Shown: positions 37,019 to 46,388, counted from the first letter of the stretch. The stretch is 64,000 nt of DNA from Deltaproteobacteria bacterium IMCC39524 (GCA_029667085.1 JARUHJ010000005.1:124001-188000), one strand, 5' to 3'. A program made the numbers and translations. Notes: generated from the sequence alone by a model not told the origin.

Positions 37019-38836
37019 TCACGACTTCAGCACTTTCTTGTCCGACTGAATCAGCCCTTTAAGCTCATCAATCAACTCCCCAACCAAACCATACCCCTGT
37101 GCCCAGAAATCCGGATCCGCAAGATCAATCCCCAACGGCTTAACCAGAGCATCAGGCCTTACAGAACCACCGGCACGCAGGATCTTCATGTACGCAGGAA
37201 TAAAGCTAGCCCCTTCCGCACGGTATTTCTGATAGAGCGCAAGCACCAGGAGTTCACCAAAGACATAGGAATAGCAGTAGAAGCGAGCATGGATAAAATG
37301 GCTGATATAACTCCAACCCCAACGATACGAAGGGATCATCTCAACGTCATCGCCGAGCAGTTTGGCATTCTCGGCAAGCCACAGTTCACAGATCTCGTCA
37401 GCGGCCAGAAGGTCCTGTCCACGCCTGGTGTGTGCCGCCAACTCAAAACGGGTCAAGACCGTCTGGCGAAAGGTTGTGGCGATTATTTCTTCAATTTTTG
37501 TGCAGAGCAGGCTTATGCGGGTCTGCCGATCCGGTTCACCCTCCAACAGCGCACGGGTCAGTAGCATCTCGCCGAAGACACTTGCCGTCTCAGCCAGGGG
37601 CAAAGGTGCATGATAATGAAAAAAGTTCTGTTCTCCAGAGAGGACATAATGAACCGCATGCCCTAATTCATGGGCCAAAGTAGAGACATCACGGAGGGTG
37701 CCGGTGAAATTGAGAAGCACATAGGGATCAGCGCCGGGGTAGAGGCCCATGCAGAAGGCGCCACCTGACTTGCCGGAGCGGGGGGTGACATCGAGTTTGC
37801 CCTCGACGACCAGGCGTTCAACAATCTCAGCCATTTCTGGGGAAAAACCGCGAAAAGCATCAATCACCAGGTCAAGGGCTTCAGGAAACGTATATGTCCT
37901 GGGCTCTACCCCCACGGGAGCGTAGAGATCGGTGTTCTTCAGTTTGTCGAGCCCGAGCAAGCACCGCTTCAACTCAAAATATTCCTGGGCCAGCGAGTAG
38001 TGCGCTTCAGTCACGGTCAACATCTGCTCGACCATCTCCGGGTCAGTTTCACTGCTCAGGTGGGTTGGTGTCATCAGGTCAGGATAATGTCTCAGCTCTG
38101 CTTCCTTACCGTGATCAAGCAGCAGGTTGTTAAAGCAGCTGGTCAGCACCAGCGCATTGTCAGCATGCTTGGCGAGAAAGGTCGCAAATGCCGTTTCGCG
38201 AACCTGACGATCCGGGTGGTAAATCAGCGACAGCAACTCCTCGCCTGTGGCCTCGCGTTCTTCCGTTTCGCCTGGAAACCGATAAGCATAGGAAAAGCCG
38301 GAGGTCAGTTCATCAAAAAGCTGCACGAACGCCTCTTTGCCGGAGAGGTCCTTGCGTTTCAGGGCCTGCTCTACGGCTTCGCTCTGGGTATATGCAGCAT
38401 GAGCCCGGACCGTTGACAGGTAGTGAGCAAACGGGACAACTGCTGCATTTTCCAGGAGAGTTCTATACACATCCTCCTCAAGGGCGAGGATTTCCAATTC
38501 AAAAAAGAGCGTCAGTTCGTGAATCGCCTGCCAGGCTTCACGCACCCTTGCCACGAGAGAGGTATGTCCCGGGTTATCGCTCTCAGAATAGAAGAGGAGC
38601 TGTGCAAAAAGGTAGGGCTTGAGAACTAGAAGTTGCAGAGCCTCATATTCTTTTAAGGCCTGACTGAAGCTTGCAGGATTTATTTCCGGATGATCGATCC
38701 TGCCGTGGAAAGCGTCCCGGAACTGTTCTGCCTGTTGGTGAGCAGCACCCAGATCTGCTTGCAGCTTTTCATCATCGAGGTCGGCATAGAGTGAGGTGAG
38801 ATCCCAACGGATTTTATCTGGTGATATTTGTGACAT
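37019..38836 (-). CDS. pepF: M3-family oligoendopeptidase (PepF-like)
   Basis: A 605-residue zinc metallopeptidase of the M3B group that degrades oligopeptides in the cytoplasm. The HELGH motif (about residues 386-390, 'TLAHELGHAVHYVL') supplies two His ligands and the catalytic Glu, and 'ETASVFGEMLLTRALLEG' the third ligand. The N-terminal oligopeptidase_F-type helical domain is present ('WDLTSLYADLDDEKLQADL'). TGCTCCTTGG on the plus strand gives a CAAGGAGCA ribosome site before the ATG at 38836. It has its own unit between dispersed repeats. Peptide substrate unknown. Confidence 0.94.
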   Translation of the reverse strand: MSQISPDKIRWDLTSLYADLDDEKLQADLGAAHQQAEQFRDAFHGRIDHPEINPASFSQALKEYEALQLLVLKPYLFAQLLFYSESDNPGHTSLVARVREAWQAIHELTLFFELEILALEEDVYRTLLENAAVVPFAHYLSTVRAHAAYTQSEAVEQALKRKDLSGKEAFVQLFDELTSGFSYAYRFPGETEEREATGEELLSLIYHPDRQVRETAFATFLAKHADNALVLTSCFNNLLLDHGKEAELRHYPDLMTPTHLSSETDPEMVEQMLTVTEAHYSLAQEYFELKRCLLGLDKLKNTDLYAPVGVEPRTYTFPEALDLVIDAFRGFSPEMAEIVERLVVEGKLDVTPRSGKSGGAFCMGLYPGADPYVLLNFTGTLRDVSTLAHELGHAVHYVLSGEQNFFHYHAPLPLAETASVFGEMLLTRALLEGEPDRQTRISLLCTKIEEIIATTFRQTVLTRFELAAHTRRGQDLLAADEICELWLAENAKLLGDDVEMIPSYRWGWSYISHFIHARFYCYSYVFGELLVLALYQKYRAEGASFIPAYMKILRAGGSVRPDALVKPLGIDLADPDFWAQGYGLVGELIDELKGLIQSDKKVLKS

Positions 38837-38872
38837 GGTTGCTCCTTGGGGTTTGTGATAGTGACCGGTATT

Positions 38873-39038
38873 TTAACGCAAAGACGCAAAGAAAAGCCAA
38901 GAAAGTCGCAAAGGGGAAGGCATTATCGAACGAAGATAACTTCTGATAAAAGTTGATCAAGGTCAGCGCTTAACAACTTAACCTCATGCAGTTGGTTTTC
39001 TTTGCGACTTGCCTCTCAACTTTGCGCCTTTGCGTTAA
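38873..39038. repeat. Dispersed intergenic palindrome (copy 7)
   Basis: Begins TTAACGCAAAGACGCAAAG and ends TTTGCGCCTTTGCGTTAA, with inner arms 'AAGTCGCAAAGG' and 'TTTCTTTGCGACTT'. This is the best-preserved pair of ends. It lies between the divergent pepF and ECF sigma genes. Confidence 0.88.
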
Positions 39039-39103
39039 GCGTTAAGTAAACCATTTTGAATCCTGCTCGTCTAACCAACAAAGACAGCCATCAGGAGAAA
39101 CAC

Positions 39104-39748
39104 GTGCCATCAACTACGGCAGCAATCGTTGACACGCCAGCGGGGAGTCGCTACCCTCGGCGGATGGTCAACACCGATGAAAAAGCCCTGCTGGAAAGAG
39201 TCCTCAAGGGTGACGAATCCGGTTTCGAGGAGATCGTCAGGGAACATACCGGCAAGCTTGTCGGGCTGGCCTGGCGCCTGGTCGGCAGTCGTGAAGATGC
39301 CGAGGAACTGGCCCAGGAAGCTTTTTTGCGACTACATCGCTCCTTGCCTGGCTTTCGAGGAGACAGCCTTATCGGCACCTGGCTTTATCGGACGACGACC
39401 CGGCTGGCCATCGACTTTCTGCGCAGGGAGCGCATCAAGCGCAAAGTCTTCTTCTTTCGCCAGGACAACGACTCTGCCGATCCGGTGGAACTGGCAAGAG
39501 ATGGCCGTCAGACTCCGGGAGAAATTTTCCAGACCCAGGAGGCCATGCGAACGCTGAGGAAAAGCCTGCAGAATCTTTCCTCACGGCAACAGGTTATTTT
39601 TATGTTACGCCACTACGAAGGCTTGGCGTTGAAAGAGATTGCCGAACATCTTGGCCTGGAGACGGGAACCGTAAAAGCGCACCTGCATCGAGCCGTAACC
39701 CAATTACGCAAAGACCTGGTTCAGTTTCGCGGGGGAGATCATGAATAA
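39104..39748 (+). CDS. ECF-type RNA polymerase sigma factor
   Basis: A 214-residue sigma-70-family ECF factor. Region 2 is 'EIVREHTGKLVGLAWRLVGSREDAEELAQEAFLRLHRSLPGFRGDSLIGTWLYRTTTRLAIDFLRRER'; region 4 is 'LSSRQQVIFMLRHYEGLALKEIAEHLGLETGTVKAHLHRAVTQLRK'. The start was set at GTG 39104 because CAGGAG lies 6 nt before it; the in-frame ATG at 39164 lacks a good site and would still keep region 2. The next gene, an anti-sigma factor, overlaps by 8 bp. These three genes (sigma, anti-sigma, DUF3106) probably form an autoregulated envelope-stress-type unit. Target promoter unknown. Confidence 0.92.
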   Translation: MPSTTAAIVDTPAGSRYPRRMVNTDEKALLERVLKGDESGFEEIVREHTGKLVGLAWRLVGSREDAEELAQEAFLRLHRSLPGFRGDSLIGTWLYRTTTRLAIDFLRRERIKRKVFFFRQDNDSADPVELARDGRQTPGEIFQTQEAMRTLRKSLQNLSSRQQVIFMLRHYEGLALKEIAEHLGLETGTVKAHLHRAVTQLRKDLVQFRGGDHE

Positions 39749-40193
39749 CAAGCATTGTTTGAGTGAGCAGGACCTGGTCCTGCACTATTACCAAGAGTTT
39801 TCCGAGTCAAGTGCAGAGACCTTGCACCTGGCCAACTGCCCGGAGTGTGAAGAACGTCTGAACGCTCTAAGCAGGGAGATGGCAGACCTTCCGGACTTGC
39901 CAGGGGTTATCGATCCGCACGCGGCAACACGCATGGCGGCTCGCGTCTCAGAGCAGCTCAAGCGCCCCCGCAAGAAGTGGTTGCCTGCCATCGGCACAAC
40001 CGCTATTGCCAGTGTGGTCTTGGCCCTCGCCATCACGCTCTGGAGTCCACAACAGGAGCTGCTTCAAACGTCCAGCATCATCTCAGGACCACTGGCAGAC
40101 AACCTTGATGGAGAAATGTCTGATATCGATTTTCTTGAGGACCTGGAACTGCTCAAAGAATTGGAGCTTCTGAGCCAGATTGAGGGAGTCTGA
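39741..40193 (+). CDS. Membrane-anchored zinc-finger anti-sigma factor
   Basis: A 150-residue single-pass membrane protein. Residues 28-38 hold the ZAS motif HxxxCxxC (HLANCPEC), the usual sigma-binding zinc site, with an N-terminal His/Cys also nearby. One membrane helix follows (about residues 85-100, 'TTAIASVVLALAITLW'), then an acidic, Leu/Glu-rich periplasmic tail ('DFLEDLELLKELELLSQ'). It overlaps the ECF sigma gene by 8 bp, so the two are made together and it should sequester that sigma factor. The periplasmic tail may receive the signal. Confident on architecture; the signal is unknown. Confidence 0.88.
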   Translation: MNNKHCLSEQDLVLHYYQEFSESSAETLHLANCPECEERLNALSREMADLPDLPGVIDPHAATRMAARVSEQLKRPRKKWLPAIGTTAIASVVLALAITLWSPQQELLQTSSIISGPLADNLDGEMSDIDFLEDLELLKELELLSQIEGV

Positions 40194-40194
40194 C

Positions 40195-40662
40195 ATGACA
40201 CGATTGAGTATTATTATCAAAGTTACGACCCTACTCGCCTTCACCTGCCTTATTACAACTCCCGCCTTTGCGGGTAAAGGCCCGGGCAAGCATTCAGGCC
40301 AGGGTGATCTGCAGCAGTGGTGGCAAAGCCTGCCACAAAATGAGCAGCAGATGCTTCGCGATCGCTACGAAATATTCAAGAGCCTGCCGGAGGAAAAGCA
40401 GCAACGCCTGCAGAAACGTTGGCAGGACTACCGGGATTTGCCACCTGAAGAACGCAAGCAGATGCACAAGAAGTTCAATCGCTGGCAGGATATGGATCCG
40501 CAAGAACGTGAGCGACTGCGCGGAACCTACCGCAAATTTCAGGACCTGCCGAAAGATCGACGCAGGCAATTAAAGGAAGAGCTTTATCAGCTGCGCGGCC
40601 TTCCTCCCGAAGAGAAAGAACAACGTCGCAGGGAGATCCACCGACGGTATTTCCCGGAATAA
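40195..40662 (+). CDS. Exported DUF3106-like protein
   Basis: A 155-residue secreted, highly charged protein. A signal peptide (residues 1-25, 'TLLAFTCLITTPAFA') is followed by repeats of about 12-15 residues, e.g. 'WWQSLPQNEQQMLRDRYEIFKSLPEEKQQRLQKRWQDYRDLPPEERKQM', a pattern of L-P-x-E-x-(K/R) typical of DUF3106. The repeats resemble those of CpxP/ZraP/RsxA-type periplasmic sensors of metal or envelope stress. It starts 1 bp after the anti-sigma stop with GGGAGTC upstream. In such operons a protein of this type is thought to feed back on the anti-sigma; that is inference. Confidence 0.8.
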   Translation: MTRLSIIIKVTTLLAFTCLITTPAFAGKGPGKHSGQGDLQQWWQSLPQNEQQMLRDRYEIFKSLPEEKQQRLQKRWQDYRDLPPEERKQMHKKFNRWQDMDPQERERLRGTYRKFQDLPKDRRRQLKEELYQLRGLPPEEKEQRRREIHRRYFPE

Positions 40663-40682
40663 TACCCGCGAGTTAACCCTTC

Positions 40683-40721
40683 AAAAAAGCCAGCAAATTC
40701 ACCCGATATGCTGGCTTTTTT
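40683..40721 (+). terminator. Terminator of the ECF sigma operon
   Basis: A 13-bp perfect stem (AAAAAAGCCAGCA / TGCTGGCTTTTTT) around a 13-nt loop. The remainder of the 300-bp gap up to the porin gene holds no gene; it is AT-rich and should contain the porin promoter. Confidence 0.92.
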
Positions 40722-40962
40722 ACGCCCTCATCTTTACAAAGTATCACGACATGATAGAAGTTTATTGGTGTTAAGGATGAACTTTCACTTGAATCAAAGC
40801 CATCACTTTCTACCCCCGCACTTTCAAGCTTAAGAGACAGTTTTAAATATTTGCAGTCCGGGTGTGAGGAAGCATGTTTTTCATTTTTAAAAAATACCTT
40901 ATGTCTACGTCGTACCGATGTGATTTTATATCGACACTTAACCGGGTACAGGAGGTAACTCC

Positions 40963-42258
40963 ATGAGACGTGTTTTCTGCAATTTGGTATTTGCCATAAC
41001 GATAACCGGGTTCATAATCGTTAACTCCATTCAACCCGCCGCAGCCGCCAGTATCGATGAAAAGCTCGAGCGACTCGAGAAACTACTCCAACAACAGCAG
41101 CAACAGATCGAATCACAATCCCGAACGATTCAACAATTAGAGAACAAACTGGGGAAGATGACAACATCATCTCCCGCAGCCACTGGCACGGCTGAACAGC
41201 AAACAACTCATTCGGGCAAGCCAGCCGTACAATCCGGCAACGAGAAGGTCAGTGTCAAACTGTATGGCCAACTCAACAGAGGCGTACTGCTGGTGGATGA
41301 CGGCGACAGCACCAACACCTACCAGGTCGACAACGACAACTCCTCGACCCGCGTTGGTCTGCTAGGAAGCGTGAGCACCATTAAAGATTGGACGATTGGT
41401 ACCAAGTTCGAGCTCGAATTCGAATCTAACTCCAGTAGTGCTGTTAACCAGGACGAGCAGAACGGCGTCGGCGGCGACAGCTTCAACGAACGTTGGGCAG
41501 ACATTTTCATCAATTCCCCCTACGGCATGCTCTCTCTGGGCCAGGGAGACACGGCGTCGAACAACACTTCAGAAATTGATCTTTCAGGAACGACTGTGGC
41601 CGGCTATTCTGATCCCAACTCCCAGGCCGGTGGGCATTTCTTCTATGACAACTCGACAAAAAGCCTCGATAAAAACACAAAAATCAAGGACGTTTTCAGC
41701 AACCTTGACGGCCTCAGCCGCGATGACCGTATCCGCTATGACACTCCCGAATGGCGTGGTCTGAAACTGGCAACCTCGGCAACTTCTGGAGATGGTGGCG
41801 ACGTAGCCTTGTTCTACACCTACAAGTCAGATACGCTCAAGTTGGCTGCGGGTGCGGCGTACTCCAACCCGGGCAACACCTCTTCAGCAATTGACGAGAC
41901 GATAAACGGATCGGTGTCACTGTTGCACTCAAGCGGAGTGAACTTGACCTTAGCCGGTGGCGTTCGTGAATTGAAAGATTCACAACGGGACGATCCGACT
42001 TTTTTCTACACCAAGCTGGGCTACAAGAACACCTTTTGCACACTTGGCGAAACAGCGATGTCTATCGATTTTGGCATTAACGAAGATGTCAATCTCGATG
42101 GCGATGAAGCACAAATATTCAGTGCTCAACTGGTACAATATATCTCACCCTGGGCGACCGATTTCTACCTGACCTACCGTAATTATGAACTGGATCGCTC
42201 CGGCACCGATTTCGAGAACATTCATGCTGTACTGTCCGGCCTGCGGGTCAAATTTTAA
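40963..42258 (+). CDS. Outer-membrane porin with N-terminal coiled coil
   Basis: A 431-residue beta-barrel porin. A signal peptide (about residues 1-28, ending PAAAAS) is followed by a short coiled coil 'LERLEKLLQQQQQQIESQSRTIQQLENKL' (SLH-less OprP/Gbp-like stalk), then 'VSVKLYGQLNRGVLLVDD' where the barrel begins, and a C-terminal strand ending LSGLRVKF with the terminal Phe recognised by the BAM machinery. The strands alternate hydrophobic residues as in Gram-negative porins. An AGGAGG site precedes the ATG. A small lipoprotein gene follows 9 bp downstream, so the two are co-transcribed. Substrate unknown. Confidence 0.88.
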   Translation: MRRVFCNLVFAITITGFIIVNSIQPAAAASIDEKLERLEKLLQQQQQQIESQSRTIQQLENKLGKMTTSSPAATGTAEQQTTHSGKPAVQSGNEKVSVKLYGQLNRGVLLVDDGDSTNTYQVDNDNSSTRVGLLGSVSTIKDWTIGTKFELEFESNSSSAVNQDEQNGVGGDSFNERWADIFINSPYGMLSLGQGDTASNNTSEIDLSGTTVAGYSDPNSQAGGHFFYDNSTKSLDKNTKIKDVFSNLDGLSRDDRIRYDTPEWRGLKLATSATSGDGGDVALFYTYKSDTLKLAAGAAYSNPGNTSSAIDETINGSVSLLHSSGVNLTLAGGVRELKDSQRDDPTFFYTKLGYKNTFCTLGETAMSIDFGINEDVNLDGDEAQIFSAQLVQYISPWATDFYLTYRNYELDRSGTDFENIHAVLSGLRVKF

Positions 42259-42267
42259 TCGAGCATT

Positions 42268-42480
42268 ATGAAGAGTGTAGCTGCCATAGCCCATACCTTT
42301 TTCTTGGCACTGTCCATCTTGACGCTCACGGCCTGTGCTTCCGGCTCGGAGTCTTTCGTCTACACCGCGGCCGACGACCCCAGGCCGGGGCCAGGTCTAT
42401 TTTCAGGACCTGATGGTGTATTTACGGTCTATAAAAGTTCAGACACGGAAGAAAGTTCAGACTCAAACAAAGAGCTATAA
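42268..42480 (+). CDS. Small putative lipoprotein
   Basis: A 70-residue protein with a signal peptide and lipobox LTAC (Cys near residue 23), then a Ser/Pro/Gly-rich mature part without recognisable domain. It starts 9 bp after the porin stop and ends 47 bp before a strong terminator, so it belongs to the porin transcript. It may be a porin accessory or just a surface lipoprotein. There is no good ribosome site (AATCGAGCATT). Function unknown. Confidence 0.6.
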   Translation: MKSVAAIAHTFFLALSILTLTACASGSESFVYTAADDPRPGPGLFSGPDGVFTVYKSSDTEESSDSNKEL

Positions 42481-42527
42481 TCAAATCCTCAAAAAATACT
42501 GGTCAGAGCATAATCACCTTAAACAAA

Positions 42528-42559
42528 AAAAGCCCCACATCTCCTGATGTGGGGCTTTT
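42528..42559. terminator. Bidirectional terminator
   Basis: A 14-bp perfect stem (AAAAGCCCCACATC / GATGTGGGGCTTTT) with a TCCT loop, flanked by A-runs on the left and TTTTC on the right. It lies between the convergent lipoprotein and FG-GAP genes and can serve both. Confidence 0.93.
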
Positions 42560-42646
42560 CAATAATCTACAGGCGGTTCAATCAATAGCCCGTCTGTCTA
42601 TGGCGTCGAGCTAAAAACATAAAGGTGCGCCATAATAAGGCGCATT

Positions 42647-44368
42647 TTATTCAAGTTCATAGGTCACAATAGATGACCGGGCATCCTCAAGCACGTTCTT
42701 GGTCCGGAAGCGGATCGCCTGGACCAGTTCTGGGCTGCCGTCATTATCGGCATCGGCGACCACGAAATCAGCGAGATAACCAGACTGACTGGCAGTCCGC
42801 CAACTTTCCAGCAGAGAATAACCATCCCAGCCCAGGGCAACGAGACGACTTCTCTTGAACTGGCTCAATTTTTTCATGACACGCTGACCATCATTTTGGG
42901 CAACCAGGATTTCACCGCCAGGCATCAGGGTCATCCGCTGTGGCACACAGATCGGCCACAACATTTCATCCTTGAATTCGGCGCGAGGCAAGTAACAGGT
43001 ATCCGAACCGCCAAAATAATCGGCAGAGTCCCAAAGGGTGTCTCCTTCAGCTGAAGCCACCTTGAGATAATCGCCCTGGCTCAGGTAGGCATAGTTGAGT
43101 TGTTGTTTTTCATCCATAAAGGGCAGAAAATTGAAGATATTCAGTTTCCTGGGAAGTGACACTTCATCCCCTTTAAGCAACTGATTGCCCTCGCGTATGA
43201 CTTTAAAAATACTGCCATAGAAGGAGTCTACCTCCGCTACTTTTCTCTGGGCAAACAAGAGGGCTTCTTGCTGTCCGGGAAAGGCAATAGAGCGAAACAA
43301 CCAGCGGACCCGCCTGACAACAATTTCATAGTTTTCACCGGTATACTCGACAACCAAAGATTCTGCGTCAAATTTATTCAGTGCAGACAGGTAAAGTTCT
43401 GCCCGGCCATTGCCATCGAGGTCAACGGCATCCATGGTCAGGAATTGCAATCTTTTGGGCAGTTCGAGTTCAGCAAGTTCAGTTAATTCCTCGTCAACGA
43501 TACGCGTAACCAGGAGCTTGTTGTCGAGAAGAACGGCTGTCTCCTGCTGGCCGTCTCCATCCAGGTCGGCCACCGAGACCGCTCTCACCCGGCCGACAAG
43601 ACCTGGCCCCATCCAGATGCCCTCGCGATCCATCTGTTTCTGACGGAGAATAGCTTCATCCATTTCAGCAAAGCGGCTTTCGTTGCCCCCACCGAAGGTC
43701 CCCATGACATTGTTAGCGAGTTGCTGAAGCAACTTCGGCTTAGGTTTAACCTGTCGTGCTGCAGTACCACTGGGCGTGGTGCTGACAGTACCGGTAAGTT
43801 GCTCGTCAGCAGTGACCATGTACTTATGTAATTGCTCACCCTGCTGGTTATGGATCGTGAGGGCCTTCTCCTCCAGAGTGAACGTCAGAAGAGCGCTGTC
43901 AGCTTCTCCAGCCGCCAACCATTTAAACTGGGGCAGGTCAACCTTAACCTGTTGAGCCAAAGCGCTGGCCTCTTCCGAGTTATCAACAAAGAGTGCGGGA
44001 ACCTGCTCGAAGCGCTTAATCGGCGCACCATCTTCCAGTGCCAGGTTTTCACTGAGGACCTTGGCGTAGGAATAACCGGAATAAATACGGGTGACCTGGA
44101 GGAAACCAAGGACATTGTCTATGGAACCAAGCACCTTGCCCGTCTCAGGGTGGAGGATCTTTTTCCCGGGAGCAACAACAGTCAGGATATCGCCAATGTT
44201 CAGGTTGTTGCGGTCATCGAGATCAACGATGTACTCCTCGTTGATCGGCATAACCACGGTACCGCTAACTACGGAGAAATCGGCGGCGACATCAGCAGAA
44301 ATCTCAGCGTAAGCCATTATTGGCAGGCAAAGAAAGACTAGCACGAGCAATTTTACAGTGAATTTCAT
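42647..44368 (-). CDS. Secreted FG-GAP/VCBS-repeat protein
   Basis: A 573-residue exported protein. It has a signal peptide (MKFTVKLLVLVFLCLPIMAYA), then a ~140-residue domain ('EEYIVDLDDRNNLNIGDILTVVAPGKKILHPETGKVLG') reminiscent of the FlgT/CsgG-type accessory domains, then FG-GAP repeats with 'VADLDGDGQQETAVL', 'VDLDGNGRAELYLSAL' and 'VVADADNDGSPELVQA', calcium-binding-like turns of beta-propellers. It is probably periplasmic or on the outer face. The start at 44368 was taken from the signal peptide; 44380 (MGIL…) is an alternative. Unique in the window; no function known. Confidence 0.75.
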   Translation of the reverse strand: MKFTVKLLVLVFLCLPIMAYAEISADVAADFSVVSGTVVMPINEEYIVDLDDRNNLNIGDILTVVAPGKKILHPETGKVLGSIDNVLGFLQVTRIYSGYSYAKVLSENLALEDGAPIKRFEQVPALFVDNSEEASALAQQVKVDLPQFKWLAAGEADSALLTFTLEEKALTIHNQQGEQLHKYMVTADEQLTGTVSTTPSGTAARQVKPKPKLLQQLANNVMGTFGGGNESRFAEMDEAILRQKQMDREGIWMGPGLVGRVRAVSVADLDGDGQQETAVLLDNKLLVTRIVDEELTELAELELPKRLQFLTMDAVDLDGNGRAELYLSALNKFDAESLVVEYTGENYEIVVRRVRWLFRSIAFPGQQEALLFAQRKVAEVDSFYGSIFKVIREGNQLLKGDEVSLPRKLNIFNFLPFMDEKQQLNYAYLSQGDYLKVASAEGDTLWDSADYFGGSDTCYLPRAEFKDEMLWPICVPQRMTLMPGGEILVAQNDGQRVMKKLSQFKRSRLVALGWDGYSLLESWRTASQSGYLADFVVADADNDGSPELVQAIRFRTKNVLEDARSSIVTYELE

Positions 44369-44519
44369 AAGTATTCCCATTGCGTAGACATCTTCATAAT
44401 TCTTTCTTATTCGAGTCCGCATTTTATCGGCTTTTAAGGCAAAAGCAAAGCGCTAAACGGTAAATTACAGAGACATAATCACGATTGTCACAAAGCCACT
44501 TCTACGGATTAAAAAATGG

Positions 44520-44549
44520 AAAAGCCCGCTGCGTTAGCAGCGGGCTTTT
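44520..44549 (-). terminator. Terminator of the second porin gene
   Basis: A 13-bp perfect stem (AAAAGCCCGCTGC / GCAGCGGGCTTTT) with a GTTA loop; on the minus strand it is followed by CCATTTTTTAA. Confidence 0.92.
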
Positions 44550-44586
44550 CAGGTCGAGCTTGTAACGTGTCGCGCTCTAAAGAATC

Positions 44587-45861
44587 TTAGAACTTGACGA
44601 ACAGGCCTGTACCAAATTCGGTAACATCACCGTCAGTATTGGACAGGTCGTCGTCGACTGAAGTGAACTGAGCTTGCGCCTGGAAGGTGGTGTTTTCCAT
44701 CACAGGGTAAACCAGACCGATAGCAAAGGCTTGAGCCTCAGCTTCAGTGAACTTGTCTTCCTCAACTTCCAGCCATGCAGCGGATGCGGCTACCTTGGCA
44801 TCTCCCAGCATCATGCTGGCATAGAGACGACCGCCAACAACACCGGCACTCTTGCCAGAGAAGTCAAACGGGCTGGGGCCAGAAAGGCCCTTGTTGTCGT
44901 TCAAACGCATGTTCTCGTTGCTCAAGCTGGTGCCGACATCATAGATTGGATCCCAACCACCGAACTTGGTGCCGATACCGCTGTACTGCGTGTCTTCGTC
45001 ATCGCCAAGAGCGTAGAAGAGCTGACCACCGACGGTAAAGGTGTCTGAAACAGCGCCAGAAAGGTCGAGAAAGAGCTGGGTACCGAAAGCATCAACAGTA
45101 TCAGTTGCATCACCATCGAAGAAATCCGCTTCAGCATCGAGCTTAAGAGGACCTAAATCGAAAGAACCGCTGGCACCAATCACGAAGACTTCCTCGCCTT
45201 CGGCGTAGTAATCAGTCTGGCCGGCAACAAAGACATTAACGTCTTTGATCGGCTTGACATGAGCACCGAAGATGAATGCATCCGTGGTGTCTAAGCCAGA
45301 GTTACCAGCAGAAGCAGCAGGATTAGCAACGATTGCGCCTGTGGTTTGATCGATAATGAAAGCAGGCGCAGCTGCCTGAGCATTGTCGTCAATCAGGAAT
45401 GCGAAGACATTGACAGGCACGTCGCCCTTAATGTCAAAAGAGAGACCGTTGCTCTGTACGTCAACAGCATAGGTCTTGCCATAGGCTTTGAACTGCTGAC
45501 CGGCACGCAGGTGGAAGTTGCCTTTGGTGAGGTCGATGTGAGCACGATCCCAGTGCTGGGACTGGAAGTTGCTACCGCCGACAGAAGTACGACCGGAACC
45601 GTTTGCGTTGCCGCTACCCCAACGAGACTCAGTGATGTCAGTACGGAAAGTGATGCTGACGCCTTCAGCAACGGCAATCTTGCCGCCGATACGCAGACGC
45701 TGGTCACCATAGGTGTCAGTACTGTCGTTTTCGTTGTCGGTGTCTACATACCAACCACGAACACGCATTTCGCCGTTCAGGCTGAGACGATCTTCCGCGA
45801 TGACTGGAGTCACCATGGCCACCATGACCAATGCTGCCAATACTACCTTTAACATTTTCAT
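44587..45861 (-). CDS. Outer-membrane porin-like beta-barrel protein
   Basis: A 424-residue exported beta-barrel. The signal peptide ends at 'VTPVIAE', and the mature protein starts 'DRLSLNGEMRVRGWYVDTDN', a pattern of alternating strand residues, with 'RAHIDLTKGNFHLRAGQQFKAYGKTYAVD' resembling porin family proteins of Geobacter relatives. The C-terminus ends TEFGTGLFVKF with a terminal Phe as required for BAM insertion. It is larger than the common 16-strand porins and rich in Gly/Asp/Ala. It is a single-gene unit followed by a terminator, preceded by a small lipoprotein gene on the same strand. Substrate unknown. Confidence 0.85.
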   Translation of the reverse strand: MKMLKVVLAALVMVAMVTPVIAEDRLSLNGEMRVRGWYVDTDNENDSTDTYGDQRLRIGGKIAVAEGVSITFRTDITESRWGSGNANGSGRTSVGGSNFQSQHWDRAHIDLTKGNFHLRAGQQFKAYGKTYAVDVQSNGLSFDIKGDVPVNVFAFLIDDNAQAAAPAFIIDQTTGAIVANPAASAGNSGLDTTDAFIFGAHVKPIKDVNVFVAGQTDYYAEGEEVFVIGASGSFDLGPLKLDAEADFFDGDATDTVDAFGTQLFLDLSGAVSDTFTVGGQLFYALGDDEDTQYSGIGTKFGGWDPIYDVGTSLSNENMRLNDNKGLSGPSPFDFSGKSAGVVGGRLYASMMLGDAKVAASAAWLEVEEDKFTEAEAQAFAIGLVYPVMENTTFQAQAQFTSVDDDLSNTDGDVTEFGTGLFVKF

Positions 45862-45952
45862 CTTTTTGCCTCCTGAATGTAATTACTCTCAGTTTACAAC
45901 CTGCACCCACTACCACAGTGAGCCAAGCCTTTTAAAATAAAACTGCTTAAGT

Positions 45953-46090
45953 TTACTCGGTCGGTGCATCAAATTCATAGCCACAGGCCGGACACTTGAC
46001 GCGAATCTTCTGATCACCACTTGTGCCAGCGCATGCTACCAAAGAGAGGATCATCATAACCGCAAGTGCTCCGGTAAAAACCTTCTTCAT
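45953..46090 (-). CDS. 45-aa lipoprotein with CPxCG zinc-ribbon half
   Basis: A short gene with an ideal ribosome site (GAAAGGAGGTAAGTG upstream). It encodes 45 residues: a signal peptide with lipobox (MILSLVAC, Cys20), then 'AGTSGDQKIRVKCPACGYEFDAPTE'. CPACGYEF is a zinc-ribbon-like half site; two such proteins or a disulfide could complete it. It lies 91 bp upstream of the porin gene and may be co-transcribed with it. It is too short for default gene callers. Function unknown. Confidence 0.7.
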   Translation of the reverse strand: MKKVFTGALAVMMILSLVACAGTSGDQKIRVKCPACGYEFDAPTE

Positions 46091-46388
46091 TCACTTACCT
46101 CCTTTCGTAGATTTATTTGATTGCACCATTAAAACTGTTGCGACTTTTAAAGATTATATCTTTTCGGGCGCACAGCCCGACTAGTTGCAATACTTCAACA
46201 ATGATGCCAATTTAGCTAATGCTACACAAGATAACCAAAGAAGCCCTCAATTCCAAGCATTTTCTAACTTTGGTAACGAAATAACGTTATTTTTTCTGCT
46301 CGTTCCCCAGCAAAAGAGTGTTGCGGCGCAACCACACTGTCGCATTTTTCACACGGCTTTGACCGAAACCAAACAAGCATTCACTTTT
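46091..46388. other. Gap upstream of the small lipoprotein gene
   Basis: This 298-bp stretch holds no gene I can support. It is AT-rich and should contain the promoter for the minus-strand lipoprotein/porin unit. On the minus strand it follows the TlpA-like gene's stop; I see no clear terminator for that gene in it. Confidence 0.5.
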
